A DNA stretch of 64,000 bases, from assembly GCF_040790665.1 (NCBI RefSeq), contig NZ_CP160849.1:1761501-1825500 (forward strand). Reading direction: 5' to 3'. This DNA comes from Sulfitobacter pontiacus. GTDB lineage: Bacteria > Pseudomonadota > Alphaproteobacteria > Rhodobacterales > Rhodobacteraceae. A program made the position numbers and the translations under genes. This document shows, piece by piece, positions 44,646-54,109 of the stretch. How positions within the stretch are numbered: position 1 is the first letter of the stretch; each line of letters starts with the position of its first letter. Below the pieces are notes generated by a model. The model made no database searches. It saw only the letters and a program-made list of their open reading frames with translations, and was not told the DNA's origin.

Positions 44646-45230
44646 TCAGGACGGCGGCGTCAATAGGGCCGCCGCAGCGATTGTTCCTTCCCAAACTGTG
44701 TCCAACGCGGCACCCAGTGACAGTCCTTCCCCGTGCTCCCAGAGGAAGATTGCCCTGCCCACGGCGTCGGTCGTGTAATTTGCAAGTGCAGCGGCGGCTT
44801 GCGGGTTCTTAACGCGCTGGCTCAGGCATTCTGTAAGCTCTCTGCGCTCCATCATGAGAAACCCTTGCAGAATACCTCTCGCTCTTTCGTTTGAACGCAG
44901 AACCGTGCCGATCATCTTGAGAATAGGTTCATCATTGGTCAGCGCGGCGAAGTGTTGATCCAAGAACATCTTGAGATCGTCCGCGAGCGGTCCGTTTCCG
45001 CTGCGTAACGCTTCTTTCGCAGCCTCCGAAAAGGGGGGCGGGGCCCCAACCGCAGCCGTTTCCTTGTTGGTATAGTAGTTGAAGAAAGTGCGCGTGCTGA
45101 TGCCAGTTGTCGCAGCGATCTCCTCGGTCGTCACATTCTCTAACCCTTTTTTAACGGCCAAATCCAGCGTCGCCAGCTGAATCTCACGTGCCGTCTGCTG
45201 TCGTCTTCGCTCTCGTAACGAAACTGTCAT
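44646..45230 (-). CDS. TetR family regulator of the RND efflux operon
   Basis: A 194-residue TetR-type protein. The helix-turn-helix is TAREIQLATLDLAVKKGLEN followed by VTTEEIAATTGISTRTFFNY and YTNKE. The C-terminal domain is of the AcrR-like type. It is divergent from the RND adaptor gene, with 78 bases and two dyads between, so it is the likely local repressor of the efflux pump. The ligand is unknown, probably a pump substrate. Confidence 0.9.
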   Translation of the reverse strand: MTVSLRERRRQQTAREIQLATLDLAVKKGLENVTTEEIAATTGISTRTFFNYYTNKETAAVGAPPPFSEAAKEALRSGNGPLADDLKMFLDQHFAALTNDEPILKMIGTVLRSNERARGILQGFLMMERRELTECLSQRVKNPQAAAALANYTTDAVGRAIFLWEHGEGLSLGAALDTVWEGTIAAAALLTPPS

Positions 45231-45241
45231 GTCTGAATTCC

Positions 45242-45273
45242 TTGCGCACTGTGCAACATCTGCCTACAAGGCA
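45242..45273. promoter_or_regulatory. Dyads between TetR and RND operon
   Basis: TTGCGCACTGTGCAA (45242-45256) is symmetric except for one pair, and TGCCT-ACA-AGGCA (45261-45273) is a perfect short palindrome. Both are in the divergent promoter region and are operator candidates. Confidence 0.5.
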
Positions 45274-45308
45274 CCAAACCTGCTGGATAGTCAAGGATCG
45301 AGAAGCAC

Positions 45309-46490
45309 ATGAAAATCGGCGTTTGGAAAATGTTTGGCGCAGCGCTTGCGTTCGCGGGGGCTGCCACGATGGCGAGCGCGCAGGGCGGCCCTCCCGATGG
45401 CATGCCCGCGGCGGGGCCGCTTGAAGTAGGTGTGATCGACATTCAGATGGAGGAAATCCCACGCATTGTGACCACGCCGGGCCGGGCCGTTGCGTTTCAA
45501 GACGTTGAAGTGCGCCCGCGTGTCGGCGGTGTGGTCAAAGAGATCCTCTACACGCCCGGACAATTGCTTGAGGTCGGGGACCCGCTTTTCCGGATCGACG
45601 ATGCCTCCTATCTCGCGGCTGTCGCGACAGCCCGTGCCAATCTGGCCACTGCCGAAGCCAACCTGCCTGTGAAGCAGGCGGCCTATGACCGCGCCGAACA
45701 ACTCTCCGGACGCGGCTACACCGAGGCAGAGGTCGAAGCGGCGCGTGCCAGTCTGGCCGAAGCAAAGGCCACGCTTGATGCAAACAAAGCGGCGGTTGAA
45801 TATGCCGAGACCGAGCTGTCGTGGACGACGATGACCAGCCCGATCGCCGGGCGTGCAGATGTATCAACCGTTTCGGTGGGGGATTTGGTTACGGCTGGGC
45901 AGGCCGACGCTTTGACGAGCATCGTCACCTCAGATCCGATCTATGTGGATATGATGGAGGCAAGCGCGCGTATCCTGTCGGTGCGCAGCGCCATTGCCGA
46001 AGGTGATCTGCAACAAAACGACACCCTTCAAGCGACATTGACGTTAGAGAACGGCGACATCTATCGTGGAACCGGGCAGTTGGTCACGCCGGGTAACAAT
46101 GTCTCGACCTCCACCGGAACCGTGACCATCCGTTTCACCTTTGACAACCCGGACCACATTATCCTTCCGGGCATGTTTGTGCGGGGGGAAATCGTGCTTG
46201 GCACGATGCAAGCCTACCTTGTTCCGCAGCGTGCAGCGACGCGTGGCAACTCAGGTAAACTGACTGCGTATGTTATCGGTGAAGACGGCAAGGCCGAACA
46301 GGTGACTCTCGAAGATGACGGTACCTATCAGAACGCATGGATCGTGCGTGAGGGGCTGAACGATGGGGATCGGCTCGTTGTGGACGGCCTTTCATCCGTC
46401 CGCGCAGGGCAAGAGGTCAGCCCCGTGGCCGTGACGATCGACGAGGATGGCGTTTCTCGGGATATCGCTGCCCCCGCGGCGGAGGATTGA
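45309..46490 (+). CDS. RND efflux periplasmic adaptor
   Basis: Membrane fusion protein of an AcrA/MexA-like pump, linking the inner-membrane transporter to the outer-membrane channel. It has 393 residues with a signal peptide (MKIGVWKMFGAALAFAGAAT, cut after ASA). The lipoyl half-motifs are RPRVGGVVKEILYTPGQLLE and TMTSPIAGRADVSTVSVG, flanking a coiled-coil hairpin (about 100-160). No lipobox cysteine is evident. The permease follows after three bases, with GGAGG inside its final codons. Confidence 0.93.
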   Translation: MKIGVWKMFGAALAFAGAATMASAQGGPPDGMPAAGPLEVGVIDIQMEEIPRIVTTPGRAVAFQDVEVRPRVGGVVKEILYTPGQLLEVGDPLFRIDDASYLAAVATARANLATAEANLPVKQAAYDRAEQLSGRGYTEAEVEAARASLAEAKATLDANKAAVEYAETELSWTTMTSPIAGRADVSTVSVGDLVTAGQADALTSIVTSDPIYVDMMEASARILSVRSAIAEGDLQQNDTLQATLTLENGDIYRGTGQLVTPGNNVSTSTGTVTIRFTFDNPDHIILPGMFVRGEIVLGTMQAYLVPQRAATRGNSGKLTAYVIGEDGKAEQVTLEDDGTYQNAWIVREGLNDGDRLVVDGLSSVRAGQEVSPVAVTIDEDGVSRDIAAPAAED

Positions 46491-46493
46491 TTG

Positions 46494-49400
46494 ATGGCGC
46501 GTTTCTTCATCCACCGCCCTGTTTTTGCTTGGGTTCTGGCGATTGCCACCATGTTGCTGGGCGCTTTCAGTATGACGGGTCTGCCGATCTCGCAGTATCC
46601 TGATATCGCGCCCACCACCGTTCGAATTTCCGCCACCTATACCGGGGCCTCGGCCGCAACGGTGGAGAATTCGGTCACCACTGTCATCGAGGACGGGCTG
46701 ACGGGGTTGGACGGGCTCACCTATATGACATCATCCTCCAGCGAAGGGGCGGCGAGTGTATCGCTGACCTTTGATGACAGTATTGATCCTGACATGGCGC
46801 AGGTGCAGGTCCAGAACAAACTGCAACTGGTCGAATCGCAGCTGCCCGACATCGTGACGAGCCAGGGCGTTTCCGTCTCCCGCTCGACGGACTCGGTCCT
46901 GATGGTCGGGGCGCTTGTCAGCGAAGACGGCAGCTATACCTCGCTTGAACTGGGCGACCTGCTGAGCAGCACGATTGAAGACCCGGTACAGCGCACGGCG
47001 GGGGTGGGGTCGATCAATGTTTTCGGCACCGAATACGCAATGCGCATTTGGTTGAACCCCGAAAAGCTGTTCCAGTATCAACTGACATCTTCGGACGTGA
47101 CCACGGCCGTATCCGAGCAGAACACGAACGTGACGGTCGGCAGTCTGGGTGAACAGCCGGTGGTGAAAGGTCAGCAGTTCACGGTCTCCCTGTCGGCGCA
47201 GTCCCAGCTTGAAACGGTTGAGGACTTTCGGAACATCCTGCTGAAGACCAATACGGACGGGTCGGCCATTTACCTTGCCGATGTCGCCACGATCGAACTC
47301 GCCGAAGAGGACTACGGCAGTGTAAGCCGCTTTAATGGTCATCCGGCGGCGGGCTTTGCGGTGAACCTTTCCACCGGTGCCAATGCGGTGGATACCGCCG
47401 AAGCGGTGCGGGACGTGGTGGGCAATCTTTCTTCCGCGTTGCCCGAGGGCGTAGTGGTCGAATATCCCTATGACACCTCGCCCTTCGTCGAGGAATCCAT
47501 CGACCAAGTCTATGAGACGTTGATCGAGGCGATTGTCCTCGTCTTTCTTGTCATCTTCCTTTTCTTGCAAAGCTGGCGGGCCACGATCATCCCGACCATC
47601 GCCGTGCCGGTGGTGTTGTTGGGCACCTTCGGCGTGCTGTCTGCCTTCGGCATGTCAATCAACACCCTTTCCATGTTCGCATTGGTCTTGGCCATTGGTC
47701 TGTTGGTCGATGACGCGATTGTTGTCGTCGAGAACGTCGAACGGGTGATGGAAGAAGAGGGGTTGGACGCCGTCGCCGCCACGGAAAAGAGTATGGGGGA
47801 GATTTCCTCGGCGCTCATCGGGATCGTGATGGTGCTTTCTGCTGTGTTCCTGCCGATGGCCTTCATGGATGGGTCGACGGGGGTCATCTACAAACAGTTC
47901 TCGGTCACGATTATTTCGGCGATGGTGCTGTCGCTTTTCGTCGCCCTGATCCTTACGCCTGCAATGTGCGCGCAGCTTCTCAAACCTAACCATGACAAGA
48001 AGCCTCTGCTTCCGCTGCGCTGGTTCAATGGCGGCCTTGACCGTCTGACGGGTGGCTATGCTTCGCTTGTCGGGCGGTTGTCCATGCGGCCTTTCCGTAT
48101 GGTGGTGGTATTGGCCCTCGTCGGATTTGGCGCTTATTGGGTCTACGACCGTCTGCCGTCGTCGTTCCTGCCGACCGAAGATCAGGGCGTGCTTATGACC
48201 ATGATCGAACTGCCTCAGGGATCGACAGTTCAGCAGACAGCCAACACGATTGAACAGATCGAGCAATACTTGCTGACCGAAGAGACCGAAATGGTCGATG
48301 GCGTCTTTGCCAATGTCGGATACAGTTTCGGGGGGTCTGGTCAGAACTACGGGATGATGTTCATCAGGCTCAAGGACTACGAAGAGCGTCCTGGGCTTGA
48401 TGCGGCTGATCTGATGATGCGGGCCAATGGCAAGTTCTTCCAGTCCCGACTGGGCAGCATCTTTGTTCTTCAACCGCCTGCCATTCCGGGGCTGGGTACC
48501 TCTTCGGGCTTTGCAATGTACCTCGTCGATCAGTCGGGCGCGGGTCAGGAAGCGCTAAGCGATGCCGCAGATAAACTGGTCGCGGCAGGGCTTGCTGACG
48601 GTCGCGTGACCAACCTGCGCGGCAATGATGCTGCGACGGAACCGTCGTTGAAATTGCGTATCGACCAGCAGAAGGCCGAGGCTTTGGGCGTGTCTTTGTC
48701 GAGCGTGAACGCCATGCTCGCGACCGTGTTTTCTGGCACCTATGTCAACGATTTCCCGCTGGGCAATAACCTGCGCGAGGTCATTGTGCAGGGCGGTGCG
48801 GACTGGCGCATGCAGCCTGACGACATAGATCATTGGTATGTGCGGAACGACAGTTCGGAGATGGTGCCACTGTCGGCCTTTATCAGCCGCGAATGGGAAA
48901 CTATCACGCCCAAACTGTCGCGCTATGGCGGCACCCGCGCGCTGGAGCTTTCCGGCGAAGCGGCAGCGGGCATCAGTTCGGGCGATGCGATGGAGGTGAT
49001 GGAACAGCTTACCGCTGATCTGGACGGGTCCTACGCCTCGGCCTGGACAGGGCTGAGCTATCAGGAACGGTTGTCCGGCGATCAGGAAGCCATTCTCTAT
49101 ACGATCTCGGCGCTGGTCGTCTTTCTCTGTCTCGCCGCCCTCTACGAAAGCTGGGCCGTGCCTTTTGCGGTGATGCTTTCGGTGCCCGTGGGCATTCTGG
49201 GGGCGCTGGTGACAACGTGGTATTTCGGACAGTCGAACGACGTCTATTTCAAGGTAGGCTTGCTTACCACGATCGGCCTTGCGGCGCGAAATGCCATTCT
49301 GATCGTTGAGTTCGCGGAATCCCTACGGGCGGAAGGCAAAGTATTGCTGGAAGCCACCGTCATGGCAGCGCGCCAGCGTCTGCGCCCCATCCTAATGACC

Positions 49401-49601
49401 TCCCTTGCCTTTGGTTTTGGCATCATGCCGCTGGTGCTCGCCTCCGGGGCAGGGGCCAATGCGCAAAAATCCATCGGGACGGGGATGCTCGGCGGGATCA
49501 TCTTTTCGGCGGTCATCGGGATCGTGATGGTGCCGGTCTTCTACGTCGCCGTAATCCGAACAACAGAAATTTTCCGTAAGCGAGTGGAGAAAGCTCAGTG
49601 A
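46494..49601 (+). CDS. RND efflux inner-membrane permease (HAE1 type)
   Basis: Proton-driven multidrug exporter of the AcrB family with 1035 residues. It begins MARFFIHRPVFAWVLAIATM, with PISQYPDIAPT and, in the fourth helix, LAIGLLVDDAIVVVENVERV, which contains the two conserved Asp of the proton relay. Two large periplasmic loops and twelve helices are expected; GLLTTIGLAARNAILIVEFA matches the tenth-helix Lys/Asn region. ATG 46494 follows GGAGG. It overlaps the next gene by four bases. Drug range cannot be predicted. Confidence 0.95.
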   Translation: MARFFIHRPVFAWVLAIATMLLGAFSMTGLPISQYPDIAPTTVRISATYTGASAATVENSVTTVIEDGLTGLDGLTYMTSSSSEGAASVSLTFDDSIDPDMAQVQVQNKLQLVESQLPDIVTSQGVSVSRSTDSVLMVGALVSEDGSYTSLELGDLLSSTIEDPVQRTAGVGSINVFGTEYAMRIWLNPEKLFQYQLTSSDVTTAVSEQNTNVTVGSLGEQPVVKGQQFTVSLSAQSQLETVEDFRNILLKTNTDGSAIYLADVATIELAEEDYGSVSRFNGHPAAGFAVNLSTGANAVDTAEAVRDVVGNLSSALPEGVVVEYPYDTSPFVEESIDQVYETLIEAIVLVFLVIFLFLQSWRATIIPTIAVPVVLLGTFGVLSAFGMSINTLSMFALVLAIGLLVDDAIVVVENVERVMEEEGLDAVAATEKSMGEISSALIGIVMVLSAVFLPMAFMDGSTGVIYKQFSVTIISAMVLSLFVALILTPAMCAQLLKPNHDKKPLLPLRWFNGGLDRLTGGYASLVGRLSMRPFRMVVVLALVGFGAYWVYDRLPSSFLPTEDQGVLMTMIELPQGSTVQQTANTIEQIEQYLLTEETEMVDGVFANVGYSFGGSGQNYGMMFIRLKDYEERPGLDAADLMMRANGKFFQSRLGSIFVLQPPAIPGLGTSSGFAMYLVDQSGAGQEALSDAADKLVAAGLADGRVTNLRGNDAATEPSLKLRIDQQKAEALGVSLSSVNAMLATVFSGTYVNDFPLGNNLREVIVQGGADWRMQPDDIDHWYVRNDSSEMVPLSAFISREWETITPKLSRYGGTRALELSGEAAAGISSGDAMEVMEQLTADLDGSYASAWTGLSYQERLSGDQEAILYTISALVVFLCLAALYESWAVPFAVMLSVPVGILGALVTTWYFGQSNDVYFKVGLLTTIGLAARNAILIVEFAESLRAEGKVLLEATVMAARQRLRPILMTSLAFGFGIMPLVLASGAGANAQKSIGTGMLGGIIFSAVIGIVMVPVFYVAVIRTTEIFRKRVEKAQ

Positions 49602-50956
49602 AACCTTACTATCTCGTACTGGGTCTGCTTGTCGCGGGCTGTGCTGTCGGCACTGATTACCAGCGCCCCGAAGTGGCCATGGAAACCCGGTTTGTCGGTG
49701 GCAATGCAGAGCAGATCGGCGCGGTAGCCACCCAGCAGTGGTGGCTGAACTATAAAGACTCGATCCTCACGAGTTTCATTGCACGGGGTCTTGCCCAAAA
49801 CCTTGATGTGATCGCTGCGGGTGAGCGCATACGCCAAGCGCAAGCTGAGTTGCGCACAACCGGGGTTAACGCTGCGGCGGACGGATCGCTGACCGGATCA
49901 GTGACCACATCCGGTGGCGACGGCACCAGCGGTACGAGCACCGTCGAAAGCGGGTCTTTGGGTGCCTCGCTGGTGATTGATCTCTTCGGTGGTATCCGGC
50001 GCGAGCGCGAGGCCGCTGTTGCTTCGCTTACTGCCGCCCGGGCGGAGGAAGAGACCGTTCGTCTTGCATGGCTGGCCGAACTTATCGCTGCCTATTCCGA
50101 CGCGCGCTATTACCAAGAGGCGATGGCCTTGACGCGCACCGCCATCGCTACGCGCGAAGAGACGGTGAGCATCACCCGAAGCCAGTTCGATGCGGGCGCG
50201 GCCACCGAATATGAAGTGGCCGAAGCGCAGGCCTTGCTTTCGACGGCGCGGGCCGATTTGCCGCAGTTCGCCGCCTTGTTTGACGCAAATGTCTACGCCA
50301 TTGCGACACTGCTGAATGAACCCGCGGGCCCGATCAAGGCACAGATGCAAAAAGGTGCGCCCCAACTCTCCAGCCCCGGGGGTGCGCGCACCGGCGTACC
50401 TGCGGACCTGCTTCGCAATAGGCCCGATGTGCGCAGCGCCGAAGCCGATTTGGCCGCTGCCGTTGCCAACGTGGGCGTCGCCGAGGCCGCGCTTTACCCG
50501 GCCTTGTCCCTGTCCGGAACGGTGGGCCGCACGGACGCCACAGATGCGTGGAGTTTCGGGCCGCAATTGTCCCTTCCAGTATTCAATCAGGGCCTCTTGA
50601 AAGCCAGCCGTGACGCGCAACTCTCTGTCGCACGGCAGGCCGAGATCGCTTGGCGGGCCTCGATCAACGAAGCGGTCGAGGATGTCCAAGTCGCACAGTC
50701 CAACCTCACCCGCGCGCGCCAGAGGGCGCAGCTGCTGCGAACCGCCGCCAGCGACTACGGCCGGGCGCTGACATTGGCACAGGAGAATTATCGAAACGGT
50801 GCCATCACGCTGTTGAACCTGCTGGAAACCGACCGGAATACCAATGCCGCAAGGATCTCGGCGGCCTCGGCCACGAATGAAGCGGCGCAGGCCTGGGCCA
50901 CGCTGAAGATCGCGACGGGGGCAGGGGCGGCGGTAACTGGTCACCCGAGTAATTGA
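49598..50956 (+). CDS. Outer-membrane efflux lipoprotein, NodT/OprM family
   Basis: TolC-like channel of 452 residues. The N-terminus MKPYYLVLGLLVAGCAVGTD has a lipobox (LVAGC), so it is probably lipidated. Two OEP repeats are visible, with conserved DLFGGIRRE and RPDVRSAEADLAAAVANVGV. GTG 49598 overlaps the permease stop (GTGA). It completes the tripartite pump. The position after the permease is usual for this pump type. Confidence 0.92.
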   Translation: MKPYYLVLGLLVAGCAVGTDYQRPEVAMETRFVGGNAEQIGAVATQQWWLNYKDSILTSFIARGLAQNLDVIAAGERIRQAQAELRTTGVNAAADGSLTGSVTTSGGDGTSGTSTVESGSLGASLVIDLFGGIRREREAAVASLTAARAEEETVRLAWLAELIAAYSDARYYQEAMALTRTAIATREETVSITRSQFDAGAATEYEVAEAQALLSTARADLPQFAALFDANVYAIATLLNEPAGPIKAQMQKGAPQLSSPGGARTGVPADLLRNRPDVRSAEADLAAAVANVGVAEAALYPALSLSGTVGRTDATDAWSFGPQLSLPVFNQGLLKASRDAQLSVARQAEIAWRASINEAVEDVQVAQSNLTRARQRAQLLRTAASDYGRALTLAQENYRNGAITLLNLLETDRNTNAARISAASATNEAAQAWATLKIATGAGAAVTGHPSN

Positions 50957-50991
50957 GCACATATCAACGCTGGTCGTGAAAGGCCGAACAC

Positions 50992-51720
50992 ATGAAACAT
51001 ACTGGAAAAATTGCCGCCCTGATCGCCGTTGCTGGGTTAACTTGCGTTACACTGATCTTGTTCGGAGCGCGCTTGGGGCTTTGGGAACCGATCATAGGGT
51101 TCGGGCTTTACCGGAGCTACTTTAACGCAATCGGGGTGGGCATCTTCAGCGCGGGGCTGATCGCTTTGGCCATCCATCTTGGCCGGGGCGAAAAGGGTTG
51201 GGCTGCGATCGGCGGCGTGGTCACGCTGCTTGGACTGGGGGTCCTGTTTCCCCTGATTTCAAGCACTGTGAACCCCCAACCGCGCGCGGCGCCAATCCAT
51301 GACATCACGACTGATACCGCCAATCCCCCGGCCTTCGAGGTGCTGGATGACACCCGCGCGGGTGCGCGCAACACGCTCGAATACGGCGGTGTAGAAGTGG
51401 CAGACCAACAAGCGACAGCCTATCCCGATATTGTGCCACTTGAGACCGGCCTGAGCACGGACGCAGCCTTTGAGCGGGCATTGCAGGTGGCAGGCGAAAT
51501 GGGGTGGGAGATCGTTGCGACCGATCCAACCCGTCATCGGTTCGAGGCCACCGCGCGCACATCAGTCTTCTATTTCGCCGACGATATTGTCGTTGCAGTT
51601 ACCCCTGCCGAGAACGGGAGCCGCGTGGACATGCGCGGCGTTTCAAGGGTGGGGCGCAGTGACCAAGGCGTCAATGCAGCGCGCATTCGTACCTTTCGAC
51701 AACAGTTCCATAAGGAGTGA
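50992..51720 (+). CDS. DUF1499 membrane protein
   Basis: A 242-residue protein with three N-terminal hydrophobic segments (about 8-27, 40-60, 70-88), and a C-terminal DUF1499 domain beginning near YPDIVPLETGLSTDAAFERA and including RHRFEATARTSVFYFADDIV and SRVDMRGVSRVG. DUF1499 has no known role. It lies 35 bases after the channel gene and four bases before the lectin-like gene, so it is probably part of the efflux operon, a link that I infer from spacing. Confidence 0.85.
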   Translation: MKHTGKIAALIAVAGLTCVTLILFGARLGLWEPIIGFGLYRSYFNAIGVGIFSAGLIALAIHLGRGEKGWAAIGGVVTLLGLGVLFPLISSTVNPQPRAAPIHDITTDTANPPAFEVLDDTRAGARNTLEYGGVEVADQQATAYPDIVPLETGLSTDAAFERALQVAGEMGWEIVATDPTRHRFEATARTSVFYFADDIVVAVTPAENGSRVDMRGVSRVGRSDQGVNAARIRTFRQQFHKE

Positions 51721-51723
51721 GCA

Positions 51724-52263
51724 ATGAGGTTTCCAAGCTCAAACTTGGCCTTTGCCGCGCTGATCGTATTGGGCCAAAGTATCCCATTTTCGGCTCATGC
51801 GGAGGCACCAAGCCTCCAGACCGACGGGCCCGTCATTCATCTTGCCGATAACCTTGACGAGGAAGCGTCGCTCGGCTGGTGCATCGATACTGAAGGGCGC
51901 GGTCTGAGCGATCAGCTTCACGCCCATTCATGCAAACCGGAAGGGGACGACGTGTTGTTCACCTATGCGGCAGAGACGGGCATGATCGCGTCGGCGACCT
52001 ATGATGGTCTGTGCATGGCGTATAATGATCCGGAGAATGCCGAAAACCCATTTGGTCTGATCTCCTGCGACAAGGCTGATCCCGCACAGCAGTTTGTTTA
52101 TGACGACGCGAGCATGGAGATGCGTTTGGCCTCGGACCCTGCACAGTGCGTCACCGTTGCCGAGATAATTGACGATGCGGGCCCATACCAGTCCCGCGAC
52201 CTGATCCTCGCGCCATGTGGCGCATTGGAGGCCAGCTTCAAACAATGGGTCATTCGAAGGTAA
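51724..52263 (+). CDS. Secreted protein resembling ricin-type beta-trefoil lectins
   Basis: A 179-residue protein with a signal peptide (RFPSSNLAFAALIVLGQSIP, cut near SAHA). The rest has repeats of the kind GWCIDTEGRG ... HAHSCK, GLCMAYNDPE ... GLISCD, PAQQFVYDD and QCVTVAEI ... LILAPCGAL, giving paired cysteines about 20-30 residues apart and Gln-Phe/Gln-Trp ends (QQF, KQW), which resembles R-type lectin trefoils. Sugar binding is not shown. It is the last gene of the apparent RND-DUF1499 transcript. Confidence 0.65.
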   Translation: MRFPSSNLAFAALIVLGQSIPFSAHAEAPSLQTDGPVIHLADNLDEEASLGWCIDTEGRGLSDQLHAHSCKPEGDDVLFTYAAETGMIASATYDGLCMAYNDPENAENPFGLISCDKADPAQQFVYDDASMEMRLASDPAQCVTVAEIIDDAGPYQSRDLILAPCGALEASFKQWVIRR

Positions 52264-52539
52264 GAAGCATTAACGGTAACGCATATCGGGAAGCACTTGG
52301 TTTAGTCGGTGAAGATCGTAGCGGGAAAGCTTGTATTTTATAGCCAAAAGTGTCTGAAGGAGACTTTCCTTGCCCGCCGGCCCAAGGTCCGGTTTGGGCC
52401 GTTCGCTGCGTCCGACACGATGGGTGGCTTATGTATTTTGACGGTAGGTGCGAAGATTCCCTATAAAGGTGGGGAGATCGGCTATTAAGCTTTAGATCGC
52501 CGAACGAACGAACGGAGAATTTGCCCCGCAACCCTTCGC
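52264..52539. other. Gap between lectin-like gene and membrane cytochrome gene
   Basis: 276 bases in which I see no gene. It contains the segment 52386-52405 that resembles 43291-43310. A transcription end for both converging genes should be here; no strong hairpin with a U-run was found. Confidence 0.5.
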
Positions 52540-53142
52540 TTACGTCAACGCGCGGTGGCGGCGGCGTTGTTGGGTTGACCACAGACGGTACACCTCAAGA
52601 GCGACCAGAGGCGCAAAATGCACGAGAGCCGCGCCGACGCCGCCCCAATCGTGCAGGGCAGCCCAGTGGATGAGGGTTAGTATAGCCGCAGCATAGACAA
52701 ACTGCTGTAGCTTTTTCCACGACCGCCCAAGGCGGCGCACCCATGCGTCTGTCGACGTAACAGCCAATGGCACAAAGATAAGAAAGGCGATCCAGCCGGT
52801 CCAGATGTACAGCTTTGATACCTCGCCGCCAGTGAAGGCTATGGCGCCTTCATCAATGAGGTAAAGCACCGTGTGGGCCAGCGCGTAGAAGAATGCGGCC
52901 ACGCCAAGATAGCGCCGACGCTTCATCAGCCAGCGCGGCCAGCTCGCATCGCGAAAAAGCATCATCAGCGGGGTGATCATCATCGCGATGATCATGAACC
53001 GCGCGGCGAATTCACCGGTGGGATGCAAAAGAGTTTTGACCGCGTCCGGCGTGCCGGAGGTCAGGCCAAGGGTCATTGGAATGGTGGGGAGGCTCAACAG
53101 CGCCCAGAAGGTGATGGGGTGATCCCATGTGGATTTCAGCAC
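52540..53142 (-). CDS. Ferric reductase-like membrane heme protein (MsrQ-like)
   Basis: A 200-residue protein with about six membrane helices. Candidate heme histidines lie in LLHPTGEFAARF, YALAHTVLYLI and LTLIHWAALHD. The layout fits MsrQ/YedZ, the heme b partner of the periplasmic methionine sulfoxide reductase MsrP. No msrP is in the window, so it may serve another partner or an unlinked MsrP. It is 58 bases downstream of the QorB-like gene, on the same strand. Confidence 0.75.
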   Translation of the reverse strand: MLKSTWDHPITFWALLSLPTIPMTLGLTSGTPDAVKTLLHPTGEFAARFMIIAMMITPLMMLFRDASWPRWLMKRRRYLGVAAFFYALAHTVLYLIDEGAIAFTGGEVSKLYIWTGWIAFLIFVPLAVTSTDAWVRRLGRSWKKLQQFVYAAAILTLIHWAALHDWGGVGAALVHFAPLVALEVYRLWSTQQRRRHRALT

Positions 53143-53200
53143 GCAAATATCTCCGAAAGGTTGGTCGTTCTACGCGGGTCGCGCCGCGTATCTGTGGCGA

Positions 53201-54046
53201 TCAGCGTAACAGCGAGGTGAAATAATCTTCCCAGCTTTGATGCGGGCGTCCGGTCGCGGTTTCATAATCGCCGGGGGCGTCAAAGGCACCGCGGCGGATG
53301 CCGTCGTAGATGCCGCCGATAATCGGGCCGATAAAATCGCCAAGCTCGGCGGTGCGGTCAGCGACATAGTCTTCGGCCGACATGCCGCGATAGGTAAGCG
53401 CTGTGCCATATGCGGCGTTCATATACTGCGTTAGTTCCGCCTGAGTGATCGGCGTGCCGTTCAAATCAAAGGTTTGACGGTTCAGCTCGTCCCGCGTCAG
53501 CAAAGCGGCATAGGCATGGGCCAATTCGGAACGGGTCGTGTAGCCGCATTTGCCGTCCCCCGCGCTGTTGGCGATCTCGCCCTTGGCGCGGTAGCTGTCG
53601 ATATATTCAACGTCAGGCTCGATGTAGATGCCGTTGCGACCGATGGTCCAATCCAGACCGCTGGCGCGGATGTCGGCCTCGGTCTGGCGGTTGCTCTGCA
53701 CGACGGGTGAGAAGGCGGTCCCGACTTCGGGACCTTGAATGCTGGTGTAGACGATCTTGCGAATGCCGGCGACCTTGGCCGCCTCGATCACGTTGCGGTG
53801 CTGGCCGATGCGGTCTTCGGGCGGGGCCATGCCTGAGACGAGCACAAGGGCATCAACGCCTGCAAGGGATGTTCGAAGCGCGTCCGGCTGGTCATAGTCG
53901 CCGGGGCGCACCTCGATCCCTAACTCGGTGACATTGCCCGGCGTCCGGGCGAGGCCGATGACCGAGGCGTGATCTGTTCGTTCTATGAGTTTGCGGGCGA
54001 TTTCTTGACCGAGTTGTCCTGAAACGGCGGTGACAGCATAGCGCAT
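53201..54046 (-). CDS. NmrA-like NAD(P)-binding oxidoreductase (QorB type)
   Basis: A 281-residue atypical short-chain dehydrogenase. The nucleotide motif is TAVSGQLGQEIARKL (6-20), and DALVLVSGMAPPEDR, KIVYTSIQGPE and SGLDWTIGRNGIYIEP follow the NmrA/QorB pattern. QorB reduces quinones with NADPH. It lacks the usual Tyr-x-x-x-Lys pair of classical SDRs, as expected for this group. It lies in a small minus-strand cluster with SnoaL-like, DUF2218 and MsrQ-like genes that may be controlled by the divergent LysR at 55087. Confidence 0.85.
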   Translation of the reverse strand: MRYAVTAVSGQLGQEIARKLIERTDHASVIGLARTPGNVTELGIEVRPGDYDQPDALRTSLAGVDALVLVSGMAPPEDRIGQHRNVIEAAKVAGIRKIVYTSIQGPEVGTAFSPVVQSNRQTEADIRASGLDWTIGRNGIYIEPDVEYIDSYRAKGEIANSAGDGKCGYTTRSELAHAYAALLTRDELNRQTFDLNGTPITQAELTQYMNAAYGTALTYRGMSAEDYVADRTAELGDFIGPIIGGIYDGIRRGAFDAPGDYETATGRPHQSWEDYFTSLLR

Positions 54047-54109
54047 GGGGCTCTCCTTTGACTGTGGTCTCGCTGGCGGGGCCTGACGGGCCCTGCCAGG
54101 TTGCGGATA

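Noticed and set aside
52540-53142. Complete MsrPQ methionine sulfoxide reductase system
   Set aside because: Only the MsrQ-like membrane part is present; no molybdopterin MsrP gene lies in the window.
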